64,000 nucleotides of DNA from Platerodrilus igneus (GCA_036346225.1 JARFIW010000835.1:977829-1041828), one strand, 5' to 3'; shown: positions 33,611 to 43,759, counted from the first letter of the stretch. Notes: generated by a model not told the origin, from the letters alone. Numbers and translations are program-made.

Positions 33611-34547
33611 CCAAAAGGGTTATAGCACACGCACACAAATTGGTTGCAAGCCGTGCAGTAGAAGATGCAGTGCTACTATAAACAATAACTTAATAAAACA
33701 TTTTAAACCTTTACTAAGGGGATACCAAACTTGTTGCCTACAGAATACTTACTAATAAAGCAATTTTTTTTAAATAACTTCTACGTAATATTTTAGAAAA
33801 TGGTAGGTTTGAATATTTTCTTTGGAAACAATCGAAGATTGCCGACGACACTCGAAGAGTGCACAAACGCGGTCACTAAACCAATCAGCATTAATACCGA
33901 GTATTCTATGCTTTCGTAGGTTTCTCATTTCCTAGAACCAGATCTTTCGCATAGCGGTTGGTAGCACGTAATGATTTCTAGAACCGGCAAATACTCGATA
34001 TCGCCCAAATATAGAATTAGATGCTCGATGTCCGTCAACTCCTGATTCCCTCGTAAAAGGTAGTAAAAACTCGGTCAATCATCTATCTAACTTAAACTTC
34101 GACCCGCTACCGTTTTGATAATTTCCAATCATTTTTCAAACGACAATGGGTTTCCACACTAACACCTAACGTATCTTTCCTACTATTTGTTAAACAAAAA
34201 CTATCGGCATCGCCATGTCCGTATATGGGCGTAAGCAGATGTTTGTGGATGTGTACGAGAATATGCAACCATATACATTAATCAGTCTAAGCTATTTTAT
34301 TTAGGCCAAGAAAACTACTATTTTTCTAAAACCACAATTACTAATCGCCTTTATAGGTTTCACATTTCTATCATTTCCCAATGACTGGTGCTACGTACAT
34401 GGAAACTTTAATTTCTTATTGGAGAGAATCCTTATTCTCCCAAACACTGTTGCGTTGTTGCATGCCCACCCCTTTTGGGAATATATGCTCGTTATAGGTT
34501 GTAGGACCCTCGGTTTTACATAACTACACTTCGTGAGACCCCTTTAA

Positions 34548-34680
34548 TCTTTTTGATCGCATCTTTCTCGCCTACAATACAGTAGGACTTAGCCCTACTA
34601 CCAACAAATTCTAATCCTGGACCCCCATTAAATTCGTCTTTAAAATTTCCTACAACTTTTTTGTCGACAAGTGTTATATT
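34548..34680 (-). pseudogene. DNA polymerase B C-terminal fragment, P2 left arm
   Basis: The minus strand reads LVDKKVVGNFKDEF, GLEFVGSRAKSYCIVGEKD and IKKIKGVSRSVV, the best preserved of the three copies and the one closest to the usual Polinton polymerase ending. It lies in the inverted arm, with its twin at 39,058-39,215. Confidence 0.6.
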
Positions 34681-34757
34681 GTATTTATTATACGCGGGGT
34701 AGTCACTCTTTTAAGATAACTATATTTTGCTGGGTATCAACTAATATTAAATTCTTC

Positions 34758-34960
34758 TATATATTTTACATAATATGCGACACCATATTCTACAATTCCA
34801 AACGAAATAGTCATTTCGGAATTGGGGTTGATAGATACACCTAACATTCGCCCAGAGGTTGTATGACAACGCGTAAATATTGGTAGTAAACTCTATCCGT
34901 TTACGCTAAAGGAGATTACCCCATTATGCACGCTATACGCTGTAAGTGGAAGAAAAAGAC
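34758..34960 (+). pseudogene. Gene A tail, central P2 copy, first part
   Basis: The plus strand reads ATPYSTIPNEIVISELGLID, TPNIRPEVV, then NIGSKLYPFTLKEI and YAVSGRKR. The coding sequence stops at the 14-bp word TGGAAGAAAAAGAC (34,947-34,960), and the same word followed by the rest of the gene appears at 37,584. The gap holds a LINE and a SINE, so the gene was split by insertions. Confidence 0.6.
34947..34960. repeat. Target-site duplication TGGAAGAAAAAGAC, copy 1 of 3
   Basis: The same 14-mer is found at 34,947-34,960, 37,329-37,342 and 37,584-37,597. The first pair flanks the RNase H LINE, the second pair the SINE. Confidence 0.9.
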
Positions 34961-37328
34961 ATTATAATTTGAATTAGGGCCGCTATACTTGCGGCCACGT
35001 CCCCAATGCTCCACCCGGAGGTACTACATTGGGTTTAAACGCGAAAAATAAACGTGCTTCTTATTAATTCTAACTTCATAATTAATCCACCCTAAATAAA
35101 AATCTAACAAACTAAAATAAAAACTAAAAACAGGGTTTAAATAATGGTATCCCTAGCGTTGACTTTGGAGTGTGCCCGATCAACAAGACACAAGCACAAA
35201 TGAGAGGGGGAGGGATCCGTAATACCGGATAGCAGACGCCGGCTCTGCTTACCAGTGCGACCTGAAGGGTGGACTTAAAACTATCCCAATCTAGCTAGCT
35301 AATTTAAAATGGATTCAAATTTTCTAAGCAGTTGCCAAAAGTATTAATAGTGAATCCAGCTATTTGCCTGCTCTATAAATTTACAAATTCGTCCTCCCTG
35401 ATCTAAGTGTTTTATCCTAAATTTGTCCCTAACGTTCCCTATCATTCCCTAACAGACATAATATACATACAATCTTCTTTTCTATATATACTGCGGCCAA
35501 AAATTGGCGACAGAACGTCGAAGAAATTAAATCAAGCCACAAAACAATACAAAGCAGGAAAAAATATAAGTGTAAAAATAAATATAAATATAATACAAAT
35601 ATATAAATAAACATATAATAAATATATAAATAAATTTCTGAATAAGCAAAAGCATGTAACAGTGCATATATCAGCAAAAGCAAATACATTATCAGGTGCA
35701 TTCGACTAGCGCCATTACACAAAAAACGCGCTTGTTAGATTATTTCAAAATCTGTTTAAAATCACAAATCCATGCTCATTCGAGTACAGCCGCCACAATT
35801 TTATTCTTACCTTCAATATAATTTTCTTCAGCATCTGAAGATCTGGTCGTCTACCTATATCTATTGGTTTTCTACCTTTATGGGGGAGTTGGATATGCAC
35901 TGTTAAAGTCCTGGTGGATATGCACTAAACGTTCTCGGGGGATCACAATCACTATCACTTCACTTTTAAGTCCTGGGGGGATACGCGGTTTCACTCTATT
36001 TTATTATTTCTTTATTTATTACACTTATTTAAATTAATGAGGTTTCCTGATTTAGTTTGTTGTTATTTATTTGTTTCGTTTATTCCCGATTTTCTGCGCG
36101 TAGAAGGTGGGACAGTGATTGTTTTAGTGTGTGTTCGTCGTGCATATTAGAGTTTTGGGTATACTTATTTAATTATTATTATTATTATTGGTTTTCTTTA
36201 TTTTTTTTTCTTTTTCTTTTTTTTGTTGTTTTTTTTTGTTTTTTTTTGCAGGTTTTGGTTATCATGTCAAAATCACGCCAGGCCGAAATCTATAATTTTT
36301 CCATCCTCCCACTATCCCCTCCCGATTTACACACGATTATCACCGTCTCATCTCGCAACCCTTCCTGCGAACTCTCTAAAGGCTGTTCAGAACGCCTTCT
36401 GGTTAGGCACTTCCCCGACTTCCTCTAGGCTCTTTGGCCATGCTAGACCTACGATAGCTAATTTCGTATCAGACAACCCTCGATTTGCCGCTTCAAGTGG
36501 GCAGTTAAAGAGCACGTGCTCTGCGCTTTCCGCGCCCTCACTGCATTCTCAGCGGTCGTTGTTGGTTAACCCGAACCTATGTAAATACGCCTTCAGGGCA
36601 CCGTGCCCTGTTATCAACTGAACCATTTTATGATCGAGTTTTACCTTGATCTTGCCTCTAGCTTCTAAGCTCGGTATGAATTTGTGGGTCAACCTGCCCG
36701 TGGCAGCGTTGTTCCACCTCTCTTCCCATTGTCGGATTGACCTTTCACGCAGCTTTCTTTTAATCAAAGACTTCGATATCGACGAATGTGATATTCGAAA
36801 GTCTCCCGTCGCGGCCTCTTTAGCTCATTCATCAGCCCTATCGTTTCCTACGTTACCATTGTGCGACCTGACCCAACAGAACTTTAAACGTCGAAACTCG
36901 AGCGCCGTACGCGCTATCCTCCAGACGTCCGCTTGGAGGTCTGTCGAAGTGTTCATGTTTGTTAAAGCAGTCAGCGCCGATTTACTATCACTGATTATAT
37001 AATACTCGTCTCTGCTCGTATGGTTTATTACATAATCGATAGCTTCTCGTATGGCTACCAATTCGCACTGGAAAATTGTGCTCCAGTTCGCGAGTTTGGT
37101 TTAAAACCGAAACACCTCCCTTTCCTGCTTATACACGACAAACGCCGCGCCTGCTTGACCATCGTCCATACGTGAACCGTCCGTATAAATTCTGATACCC
37201 ATCGCGTCCTCGTCACTTTCGACAAACTCGATTCCTCTAATATCAGCCGGGTGCTCCAACTTAGATACAACGATCTTTCTTGCAATTTCCCTATTACCAA
37301 GATTAAGATCTTCGATAATTTTGCGCCC
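34961..37328 (-). mobile_element. 5'-truncated LINE with RNase H domain, 14-bp TSD
   Basis: The LINE reads on the minus strand from GGGCGCAAAATTATCG at 37,328 to its 3' end at 34,961, flanked by TGGAAGAAAAAGAC. The first 1.06 kb code for an RNase H domain and a zinc knuckle. The 1.3-kb remainder is a 3' region that includes long T/C-rich runs (on plus) and may itself contain smaller insertions. The 3' end carries two hairpins: GGCCGC/GCGGCC (34,978-34,996) and a 30-nt CCAATG...CATTGG stem-loop (35,003-35,032) shared with the SINE family. RNase H-bearing LINEs of the I/R1/LOA groups fit best. Confidence 0.75.
36267..37328 (-). pseudogene. LINE ORF2 C-terminus: RNase H and zinc knuckle
   Basis: Minus-strand pieces in order: GIRIYTDGSRMDDGQAGAAF (first RNase H Asp), ELVAIREAIDYV (Glu), YYIISDSKSALTAL (Asp), CWVRSHNGNVGNDRADE (last His/Asp region), then CECSEGAESAEHVLFNCP, a CCHC-type knuckle. 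All four RNase H catalytic positions are present. Frameshifts near 37,060-37,100 and elsewhere break the frame, and the RT part was never inserted here (5' truncation). Confidence 0.85.
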
Positions 37329-37342
37329 TGGAAGAAAAAGAC

Positions 37343-37583
37343 AGTTCATTTACATTTCCAATGCTCCACCTGTAGGTACTACATTGGCCAGGAGGCGAGT
37401 TTTTTGTTGCCTGGAAATTTAGAATTTTGCCGAACCCTTGTCGTTCCAGGCAAGGTAGGGATCTTTAACGTGCATGACAACACTCACACACGAGACCTCC
37501 ATTTAACCTCTCATCCGAACGAGGGCATAATTTTTGTGAAAAATGCTCACCTGCCATTTTTCAAGCAGTCGGCCGTGTCGGGA
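37343..37583 (-). mobile_element. tRNA-derived SINE, 5'-truncated, 14-bp TSD
   Basis: The minus-strand sequence matches the SINEs at 54,195-54,495 and 54,852-55,146 from within the B box (CCCGACACGGCCGACTG) to the 3' hairpin CCAATG...CATTGG (37,358-37,387). It is bounded by TGGAAGAAAAAGAC on both sides. The A box is missing, so it cannot be transcribed from its own promoter. Confidence 0.85.
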
Positions 37584-37597
37584 TGGAAGAAAAAGAC

Positions 37598-37780
37598 AAC
37601 TGGAATTAGAGGAAATGGGTGCAAAAAGCGGAAGTTGGACTACATAGAAAACACTGCTACAATACACGAACAAAGATGTGTTAGACAAAGAACATTTTAA
37701 TATAGAAAATGAGGAAGAATTAAAAGATTATTTTATGTACCGATGGACTGACTTAAATACATCTGGTTTCTACAAGCTGT
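37598..37780 (+). pseudogene. Gene A end and start region of gene B, P2 centre
   Basis: Directly after the TSD word the plus strand continues gene A with QLELEEMGAKSGSW and a stop. A new coding stretch then follows, NEEELKDYFMYRWTDL and FYKLYAFVVSKKRL, whose frame is shifted by one base against the gene B ORF in the A-run near 37,800. It is probably the true N-terminal part of gene B. Confidence 0.5.
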
Positions 37781-38488
37781 ATGCATTTGTGGTTAGTAAA
37801 AAAAGACTCTTTTAGTTATCTAGGCGTTCTTGCGGAAAAGGATGGTACTAAACCCGTATACTTTTTAAAAGGTAATTCTAAAAACGTATTTATCAAAATG
37901 GTAGATAACAAAGACGAACTAAGGAATGCGGGTTTCGTAACCTTGGCGTACACCACACGCAAAGGGGTTCCGCTAAACATTGTATATTTACCTAGTAAAG
38001 AACCTTTCGGATCATTTAAAACCGAGGGTCTTACAACCTATAACAACCATATATTCCCAAAAGTGGTGGACATGCAACTACGTAATAGTGAGTGGGAGAA
38101 TAAGGACTTCCTCCAATACCGACAAGAAGAAGTCGATCAAGCTAACAAGATACGTATGCAAGATATAGTGGGAGAGCCGCGATTAAAAGATTGTCACAAG
38201 CTGCAAGAATTACACGAAGGAATGGATCTGGTTGTCGGTGGAATCAAGGACTTTCTATATAGAGGCAAAATTCGGCACATTTTACAATTCGAAAACCTAG
38301 ACGGTCTCTATGTATCAAACTATTGGCTAGAAAAGGAGATAGAGGACTTGGGTGTCAATTTAAATTTTAAGCTGCGAATAAAATTAGATAAAATTAAAGC
38401 CGCTCCAAATAAACATAAAGAAAGGACTGTCTTCTGTGTATTACTTTGTATTAAAATTAAGTTTAAATGGCTCCATGCTTTGCATTAA
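37781..38488 (+). CDS. Polinton gene B, uncharacterised 235-aa frame
   Basis: This is the longest open frame inside P2, and a degraded copy in P1 (23,755-24,215) is colinear with it, so it is a real Polinton-linked gene. It is soluble and mixed alpha/beta, without a signal peptide or membrane segment. Blocks include FSYLGVLAEKDGTKPVYFL, TRKGVPLNIVYLPSKEPFG, MDLVVGGIKDFLYRGKIRH and NYWLEKEIEDLGVNLNF. The real start is probably upstream in another frame (one-base shift near 37,800). A short piece (KTEGPTTYNEHIFPK) is duplicated behind the polymerase fragment in both arms. Function is unknown. Confidence 0.6.
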   Translation: MHLWLVKKDSFSYLGVLAEKDGTKPVYFLKGNSKNVFIKMVDNKDELRNAGFVTLAYTTRKGVPLNIVYLPSKEPFGSFKTEGLTTYNNHIFPKVVDMQLRNSEWENKDFLQYRQEEVDQANKIRMQDIVGEPRLKDCHKLQELHEGMDLVVGGIKDFLYRGKIRHILQFENLDGLYVSNYWLEKEIEDLGVNLNFKLRIKLDKIKAAPNKHKERTVFCVLLCIKIKFKWLHALH

Positions 38489-38654
38489 ATATTGTTAAAT
38501 TTTGTTATGTATGTTAGAATAAACATCTTAGAATAGCATGACATTGGTCTTTATTTACAAAAGGCTTTGACGTTATCAGGAAATAGCAGTCGCACAGAGA
38601 GGGGTGCGCATGGGCAGGGGGCGCGCGCGCTCCCTGCCCATGTGCACTCCTGCG

Positions 38655-38845
38655 CGCACATTTGGTCATATGGTCATGTGGTTATATAGTCATGTAGTCA
38701 TATGGTCATGTGGTCATATGCTCATGCGGTCATATGGTCATGTGGTCATATGGTCATGTGGTTATATGGTCATGTAGTCATATGGTCATGTAGTCATATG
38801 GTCATGCGGTCATATGGTTGTGTGGGCATATGATCATGTGTTGGT
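38655..38845. repeat. GTCATATGGTCATGTG minisatellite
   Basis: About twelve copies of a 16-bp unit alternating TCATATGG and TCATGTGG. It stands between gene B and the start of the right arm, just after a GC-rich palindromic stretch (GGGCGCGCGCGCTCCCTGCCC at 38,618 on). Confidence 0.85.
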
Positions 38846-39057
38846 AGCGAAAAAGGGTTCTAAGGATTGAGTTAAATAAAAATTTTCAAAAATTAGAGAT
38901 TTGGGTCTTTAAACGGCATAACTTTGTATGGGGTGGTCCTATTTAAAATCTATTTACAGGTTTGCGCTCCCTAGAAAAATATAATATTAGTTGATACCAA
39001 GCAAAATATAGTTATCTTAAAAGAGTGACTACCCCGCGTATAATAAATACAATATAA

Positions 39058-39310
39058 CACTTGTCGACAAAAAAGTTGTAGGGAAATTTAAAGACGAATT
39101 TAATGGGGGTCCAGTATTAGAATTTGTTGGTAGTAATGTTAAGTCCTACTGTATTGTAGGCGAGAAAGACGCGATTAAAAAGATTAAAGGGGTCTCACGA
39201 AGTGTAGTTATGTAAAACCGAGGGTCCTACAACCTATAACGAGCATATATTCCCAAAATGGGTGGGCATGCAACAACGCAACAGTGCTTGGGAGAATAAG
39301 GATTCTCTCC
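39058..39310 (+). pseudogene. DNA polymerase B C-terminal fragment with gene B piece, P2 right arm
   Basis: LVDKKVVGKFKDEFNGGPV, LEFVGSN.KSYCIVGEKDA and KKIKGVSRSVVM are followed without a gap by KTEGPTTYNEHIFPK, a piece of gene B. The same fusion is present in the left arm (34,450-34,680), so it predates the duplication that made the arms. Stops follow. Confidence 0.6.
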
Positions 39311-39892
39311 AATAAGAAATTAAAGTTTCCATGTACGTAGCACCAGTCATTGAGAAATGGTAGAAATGTGGAACCTATAAAGGCGATTAGTAATTGTGGT
39401 TTTAGAAAAATAGTAGTTTTCTTGGTCTAAATAAAATAGCTTAGACTGATTAATGTATATGGTTGCATATTCTCGTACACATCCACAAACATCTGCTTAC
39501 GCCCATATACGGACATGGCGATGCCGGTAGTTTTTGTTTAACAAATAGTAGGAAAGATACGTTAGGTGTTAGTGTGGAAGCCCATTGTCGTTTGAAAAAT
39601 GATTGAAAATTATCAAAACGGTAGTCAGTCGAAGTTTAAGTTAGATAGATAATTGACCGAGGTTTTTCTACCTTTTACGAGGGAATCGGGAGTTGACGGA
39701 CATCGAGCATCTAATTCTGTATTTGGGCGATATAGAGTACTTGCCGGTTCTAGAAATCATTACGTGCTACCAACCGCTATGCGGAAGATTTGGTTCTAGG
39801 AAATGAGAAACCTACGAAAGCATAGAATACTCGGTATTAATGCTGATTGGTTTAGTGACCGCGTTTGTGCACTCTTCGAGTGTCGTCGGCAA
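39311..39892 (+). other. Coding-like arm sequence up to the LINE insertion
   Basis: A plus-strand frame reads DIEHLILYLGDIEYLPVLEI and YESIEYSVLMLIGLVTAFVH. Its mirror copy lies at 33,840-34,060, and a partial one at about 25,190. It could be a fragment of another Polinton gene. It is broken by stops, and the frame fuses by chance with the LINE ORF. Confidence 0.35.
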
Positions 39893-40928
39893 AATCTCCA
39901 AACTTTCTAAAGTTGGACTCACGTTATCTTTCCTAAGATTTTTTGAATCATACTTAAGTAATCGTAAGCTGTGCGTGGAATATCATGGTCATCAGTCGTT
40001 TGACTTTGTAGCTTCATCCGGTGTACCTCAAGGCTCCGTTCTTGGGCCTTTGTTATTTATAATCTTCATTAATGACATCGTTCGTCATTTGTCTTGTTGT
40101 TCTCTTCTCTATGCTGATGATTTAAAATTGTTTACATCTATATTATCAACAGATGACTGCAGGAAACTTCAAAATGATCTAGCTAGCTTGTATTATTGGT
40201 GTAGTAACAACAATCTACCTTTAAATATCTCGAAGTGCTTTACCGTTAGCTATACACGTAAGATTAATCCTATTTCTTACACATACACCATTGAGAATGT
40301 TTCAATTAGTAAGTGTAGCGTTTTAAAAGACCTCGGTGTCAAATTTGACTCAAAGCTTACCTTTATTGAACACATTACAACCATTCAAAAAGAAGCGTAC
40401 AAAAATTTGGGATTTGTACTCAGAAATGGTTATCATCTTTCTCAATCTATAACTATCTCTGCCCTGTATAATGCATTTGTGCGCAGTAAGATGGAATATG
40501 CCTCTGTTGTTTGGAGCCCAGGATATGAAGTACACAGTTGGGTGTTAGAGAAAATTCAGAGACGATACGCTAAGTTTCTGTGGTTTAAGTCTGATGGTAC
40601 TTATCCTCAGCGTGGCCTTCCTCGGGATGTTCTTTTAAATAGGTTTGGATTAAACGATCTACGTACACGTAGAAAATTCTACTCAGTCAGTTTGTTGTAT
40701 AAGTTACTTAATAATCTGATTAACTGTCCCAATTTATTAGGTCAACTTTACTTTCATGTACCCAACTTTAAAACTCGCTTAGTGTCTTTATTTTATGTAA
40801 AAACACCTAGAACAAATATATTGAAATTTTCTCCTGTTAATGTTATGGTTCTAAATTATTTTGATATTCGGGACAATTTTGATTTATTTTGTGACTCTTT
40901 GCCACAATTAAAAGCTGGTATGCTATAG
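39893..40928 (+). pseudogene. LINE reverse transcriptase, C-terminal two-thirds, open frame
   Basis: RT motifs in order: FFESYLSNRKLCV, SSGVPQGSVLGPLLFIIFIN (motif B), LLYADDLKLF (catalytic YADD intact), NNLPLNISKC, LKDLGVKFDSKLTF, then the thumb and the usual C-terminal region (YASVVWSP, IQRRYAKFLW). The frame has no stop up to 40,928. The endonuclease and motif A are missing through 5' truncation. The first 17 or so codons of the frame from 39,840 belong to Polinton sequence, not to the LINE. Confidence 0.85.
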
Positions 40929-41068
40929 ATATAGGGACTTATTATAATTTGTGTTGCTGCATATGAAATGTACCTTATTTTGTTATTTTTTTTTTGGTAT
41001 ACATCCTGTAATTGGCTTGTCTGTCGGATGTATTTTTTTCTATAAATAAATAAAATAAATAAATAAAT
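39893..41068 (+). mobile_element. 5'-truncated jockey-type LINE
   Basis: The insertion starts within the RT domain and ends in an AAATAAATAAA tail. The left arm of P2 gives the empty site (reads GTCGTCGGCAATCTTCG on the matching strand), so both borders are set to within a few bases. A clear target duplication cannot be resolved because of the A-rich tail. The open frame suggests this is one of the youngest insertions in the window. Confidence 0.85.
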
Positions 41069-41103
41069 CTTCGCTTGTTTCCAAAGAAAATATTCAAACC
41101 TAC

Positions 41104-41365
41104 TGTTTTTTACGTCAAATGTTAATAATAAATTAACTAACAAATGCACGTCGGACTGTATATAATTATTTATTTAGTTTAAGAGCATAAGATTACAAAT
41201 ATAGAGATTGTTGTAGACACGAGTGCGTCTACACTTTAGAGAAGCTAACGAACAAGTGTCGTTGTTAAAATGCACCCTCTTCACATATTAAAGGCGGGCG
41301 TGGTACAGTCTTATACAAAAGTAACGTATACACACAACTACAAATTAAATATAAAGTATTGAACA
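41104..41365. mobile_element. Solo LTR (262 bp) with 5-bp TSD CCTAC
   Basis: It begins TGTTTTTTACG and ends TATTGAACA, i.e. TG...CA, flanked by CCTAC at 41,099-41,103 and 41,366-41,370. The left P2 arm has one CCTAC and no insertion at this place. An internal short palindrome GTAGACACGAGTGCGTCTAC is present. The family is not known to me; five base pairs fits copia, gypsy or BEL. Confidence 0.8.
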
Positions 41366-41514
41366 CCTACCATTTTCTAAAATATTACGTAGAAGTTATT
41401 TAAATTAAATCGCTTTATTAGTAAGTATTAGTAAGTATTCTGTATTGTATATATTAGTTTTAAGATTCCGTAATTTTTAAGTTTATCGCCCACCTTTCCA
41501 TGTAAATTATTTGG

Positions 41515-41690
41515 AGATAGTAGAGGAGAAAGATAGCCAAGATAAAATAAAAATCTTACACAAGTGCTACATTAAAGCAGGTAGTACATATTTTACACAA
41601 TCTGCAACACCATATTCTACAATTCCAAAAGGAATAGTCATTTAGGAATTGGGGTTGATAGATACGCCTAACATTCGTCTAGCTAAAAGC
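41515..41690 (+). pseudogene. Gene A tail fragment, P2 right arm
   Basis: The mirror copy of 32,838-33,022: DSQDKIKILHKCYIKAG, then TPYSTIPKGIVI and LGLIDTPNI. A stop lies after GIVI in both arms. Confidence 0.65.
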
Positions 41691-42489
41691 CTATCTTTAA
41701 AATTTGAAAAAAATATATATGTAAAACAGCGCATTACTTTGGAAAAATTAATGTTTTAAAAATACAATCAGAAGCAATAGCAAAATACACATTAATTGGT
41801 GTTTGCAAATAAATTCAGTTCTATTTTAATAAAAAATGTAGACTTACCTTAAATTTTTTTAAAAAGATTTACAGGAAAAATCACTACACAATACGAAAAT
41901 TTCAACGAACTTACACAAAGCATGCAAAACGAATAGGTTTTTACTAATCAGATCGCGTTTTTATGCGGTTTGAAATAATTAAGCGTTAATCGATCCGTAT
42001 TACAAGATGAAGTTTGCATTTCTCCTAGTCGAGGTCGTAATAGAAAGTACATTGTGTACACCAGCAATTATACGGGAATTTCCTAATGGATGGCATTGAG
42101 CATATCTATTGTATTTCTCAAATCATATAGCCGCTAGTTAATAAAAACGAAAGGTTTACGCTACTTTCACTTTACATCACATAATTGTAAAGCAATTAGT
42201 TTGTAAGACGAATGTATTTTCTAACTATTTAGCATTGAGCATGTAATTATGTTTGTGACGTAGTAATTAACAATGTTAAAACCAGAAAAATTTTAAAAGT
42301 CATGGGTTTTTGCGATATTCTGAAAACAGCACATTACTGTTTGAAAAAAAGGTTTTAAATAATAAACACTTATGGCTTATAAAGAACTCATTTCTAAAAT
42401 CCCCACAGTTTTAGATTTCTAGGGAAATGGTTGGTTAAAGCATATGTTATAGATGAGCAAAACAATTTAAAGAGGTTTGAGACTTTAAA

Positions 42490-43740
42490 AGTGTAAAATG
42501 GTAAAAGGTGATCCGATTTTAAATATGTCTGCAGATTCAAATTCTGCATAAAGTTCTAGACTAACAGGATGTGTCGTATATCTAAAAAATTCATAAGAAC
42601 GACAGTAAAATCGCTATCAGCAAAAAAATCTTAAAATTGGGGTAGCTCTTTGGGGGATGATGCAATCTAAGAAATTCCTAGAGATTCGCGTAGCTTAGAA
42701 AATTCTAATACTAATTGATACCAAACAAGATAGGTTTATCTCGAAAAATGTAATGGGTAGTCAAAGAAAACTATTTGGTTCAAATGTGGGAGCAAAGAGC
42801 AAAATTTAGAGGTTTAGGACTTTAAAGGGTTATAACATTGTAAGGAGTGGACGGATTTTAAATCTGTTTGCAGATTCGAAATGTGCGTAAAATTCTAGAC
42901 TAACAAGATGCGTCATATGGTTAAAAAATTTATAAGGGTAAAAAAAAATCTTAAAATTGGGGTAGCTCCCTGGGGAATGATGCAATCTAAGAAATTCCTA
43001 GAGATTTAAGTAGTTGAGAAAAATCTAACATTAATTGATACCAAACAAGATAGATTTATCTCGAAAGATGCATTGGTTAGTCGAAGAAAACTATTTGTTA
43101 TGTTATAGAGCAAAGGGCAAAATTTAGAGGCTCGGAGTCTTTAAAAGTGTAACTTTGTAAGGGGTGGTCGGATTTTAAATCTGTTTTAGATTCGAAATGT
43201 ACGTAAAATTCTAGACTAACAAGATGTGTCACATGGTTAAAAGATTTATAAAGACGATCATAAAGTCGCTACCAGCAGAAAATCTTAAAATTAGGGTATC
43301 TCCCTGGGGAATGATGCAATCTAAAAAATTTCTAGAGATTCGGGTAGCTGAGAAAATTCTAATATTAATTGATACCAAACAAGATAGGGTTATCTCGAAA
43401 GATGTAATGGGTAGTCAAAGAAAACTATTTGGTTCAGATGTGGGAGCAAAGAGCAAAAGAGCAAAAGTGTAACTTTGCAGGGGGTGGTTTTATTGCAAAT
43501 CTGTTTGTAGATTAAAATTCTGCGTAAAATTCTAGACTAGCAAGATGTGTCACATGGTTAAAAAATTTATAACGATGGTCAGAAAATCGCTACCGGCAAA
43601 AAATCTTACAATTGGGTAGCTCCCTGGGTGACGGCGCAATCTAAAAAATTCCTAGAAATTCGGGTAGCTGAGAAAATTCTAATAATAATTGATACCAAAC
43701 AAGATAGGGTTATCTCGAAAGATTCAATGGCTAGCCGAAG
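42490..43740. repeat. Four subterminal repeats of about 320 bp, P2 right arm
   Basis: Units begin near 42,490, 42,820, 43,140 and 43,462. Each contains GGATTTTAAATCTGTTTGCA, GATGATGCAATCTAA, a TTGATACCAAACAAGATAG block and TATCTCGAAAGATG. The left arm has about one unit, P3 about two, so the number varies between ends. Confidence 0.85.
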
Positions 43741-43759
43741 AAAACTATTTGGTTCAGAT

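Larger units (their letters stand above)
31497..34757. repeat. P2 left inverted arm (3.26 kb)
   Basis: It matches the reverse complement of the right arm from the terminus to about 34,757, where the arms part near TTAATATTAGTTGATACC. It has one subterminal unit where the right arm has four, and keeps about 660 bp (33.08-33.75 kb) that the right arm has lost. It lacks the LINE and solo LTR of the right arm and so shows both empty sites. The open frame at 31,526-31,783 is terminal-repeat sequence, not a gene. Confidence 0.85.

Noticed and set aside
36057..36621. Phe/Leu-rich plus-strand frames of 123 and 132 aa
   Set aside because: They cover the T-rich 3' region and the antisense of the LINE zinc knuckle and RNase H tail.
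39840..39892. Native start of the LINE RT frame at 39,840
   Set aside because: The first 50 bp match the left arm of P2, so they are Polinton sequence read through by chance into the LINE.
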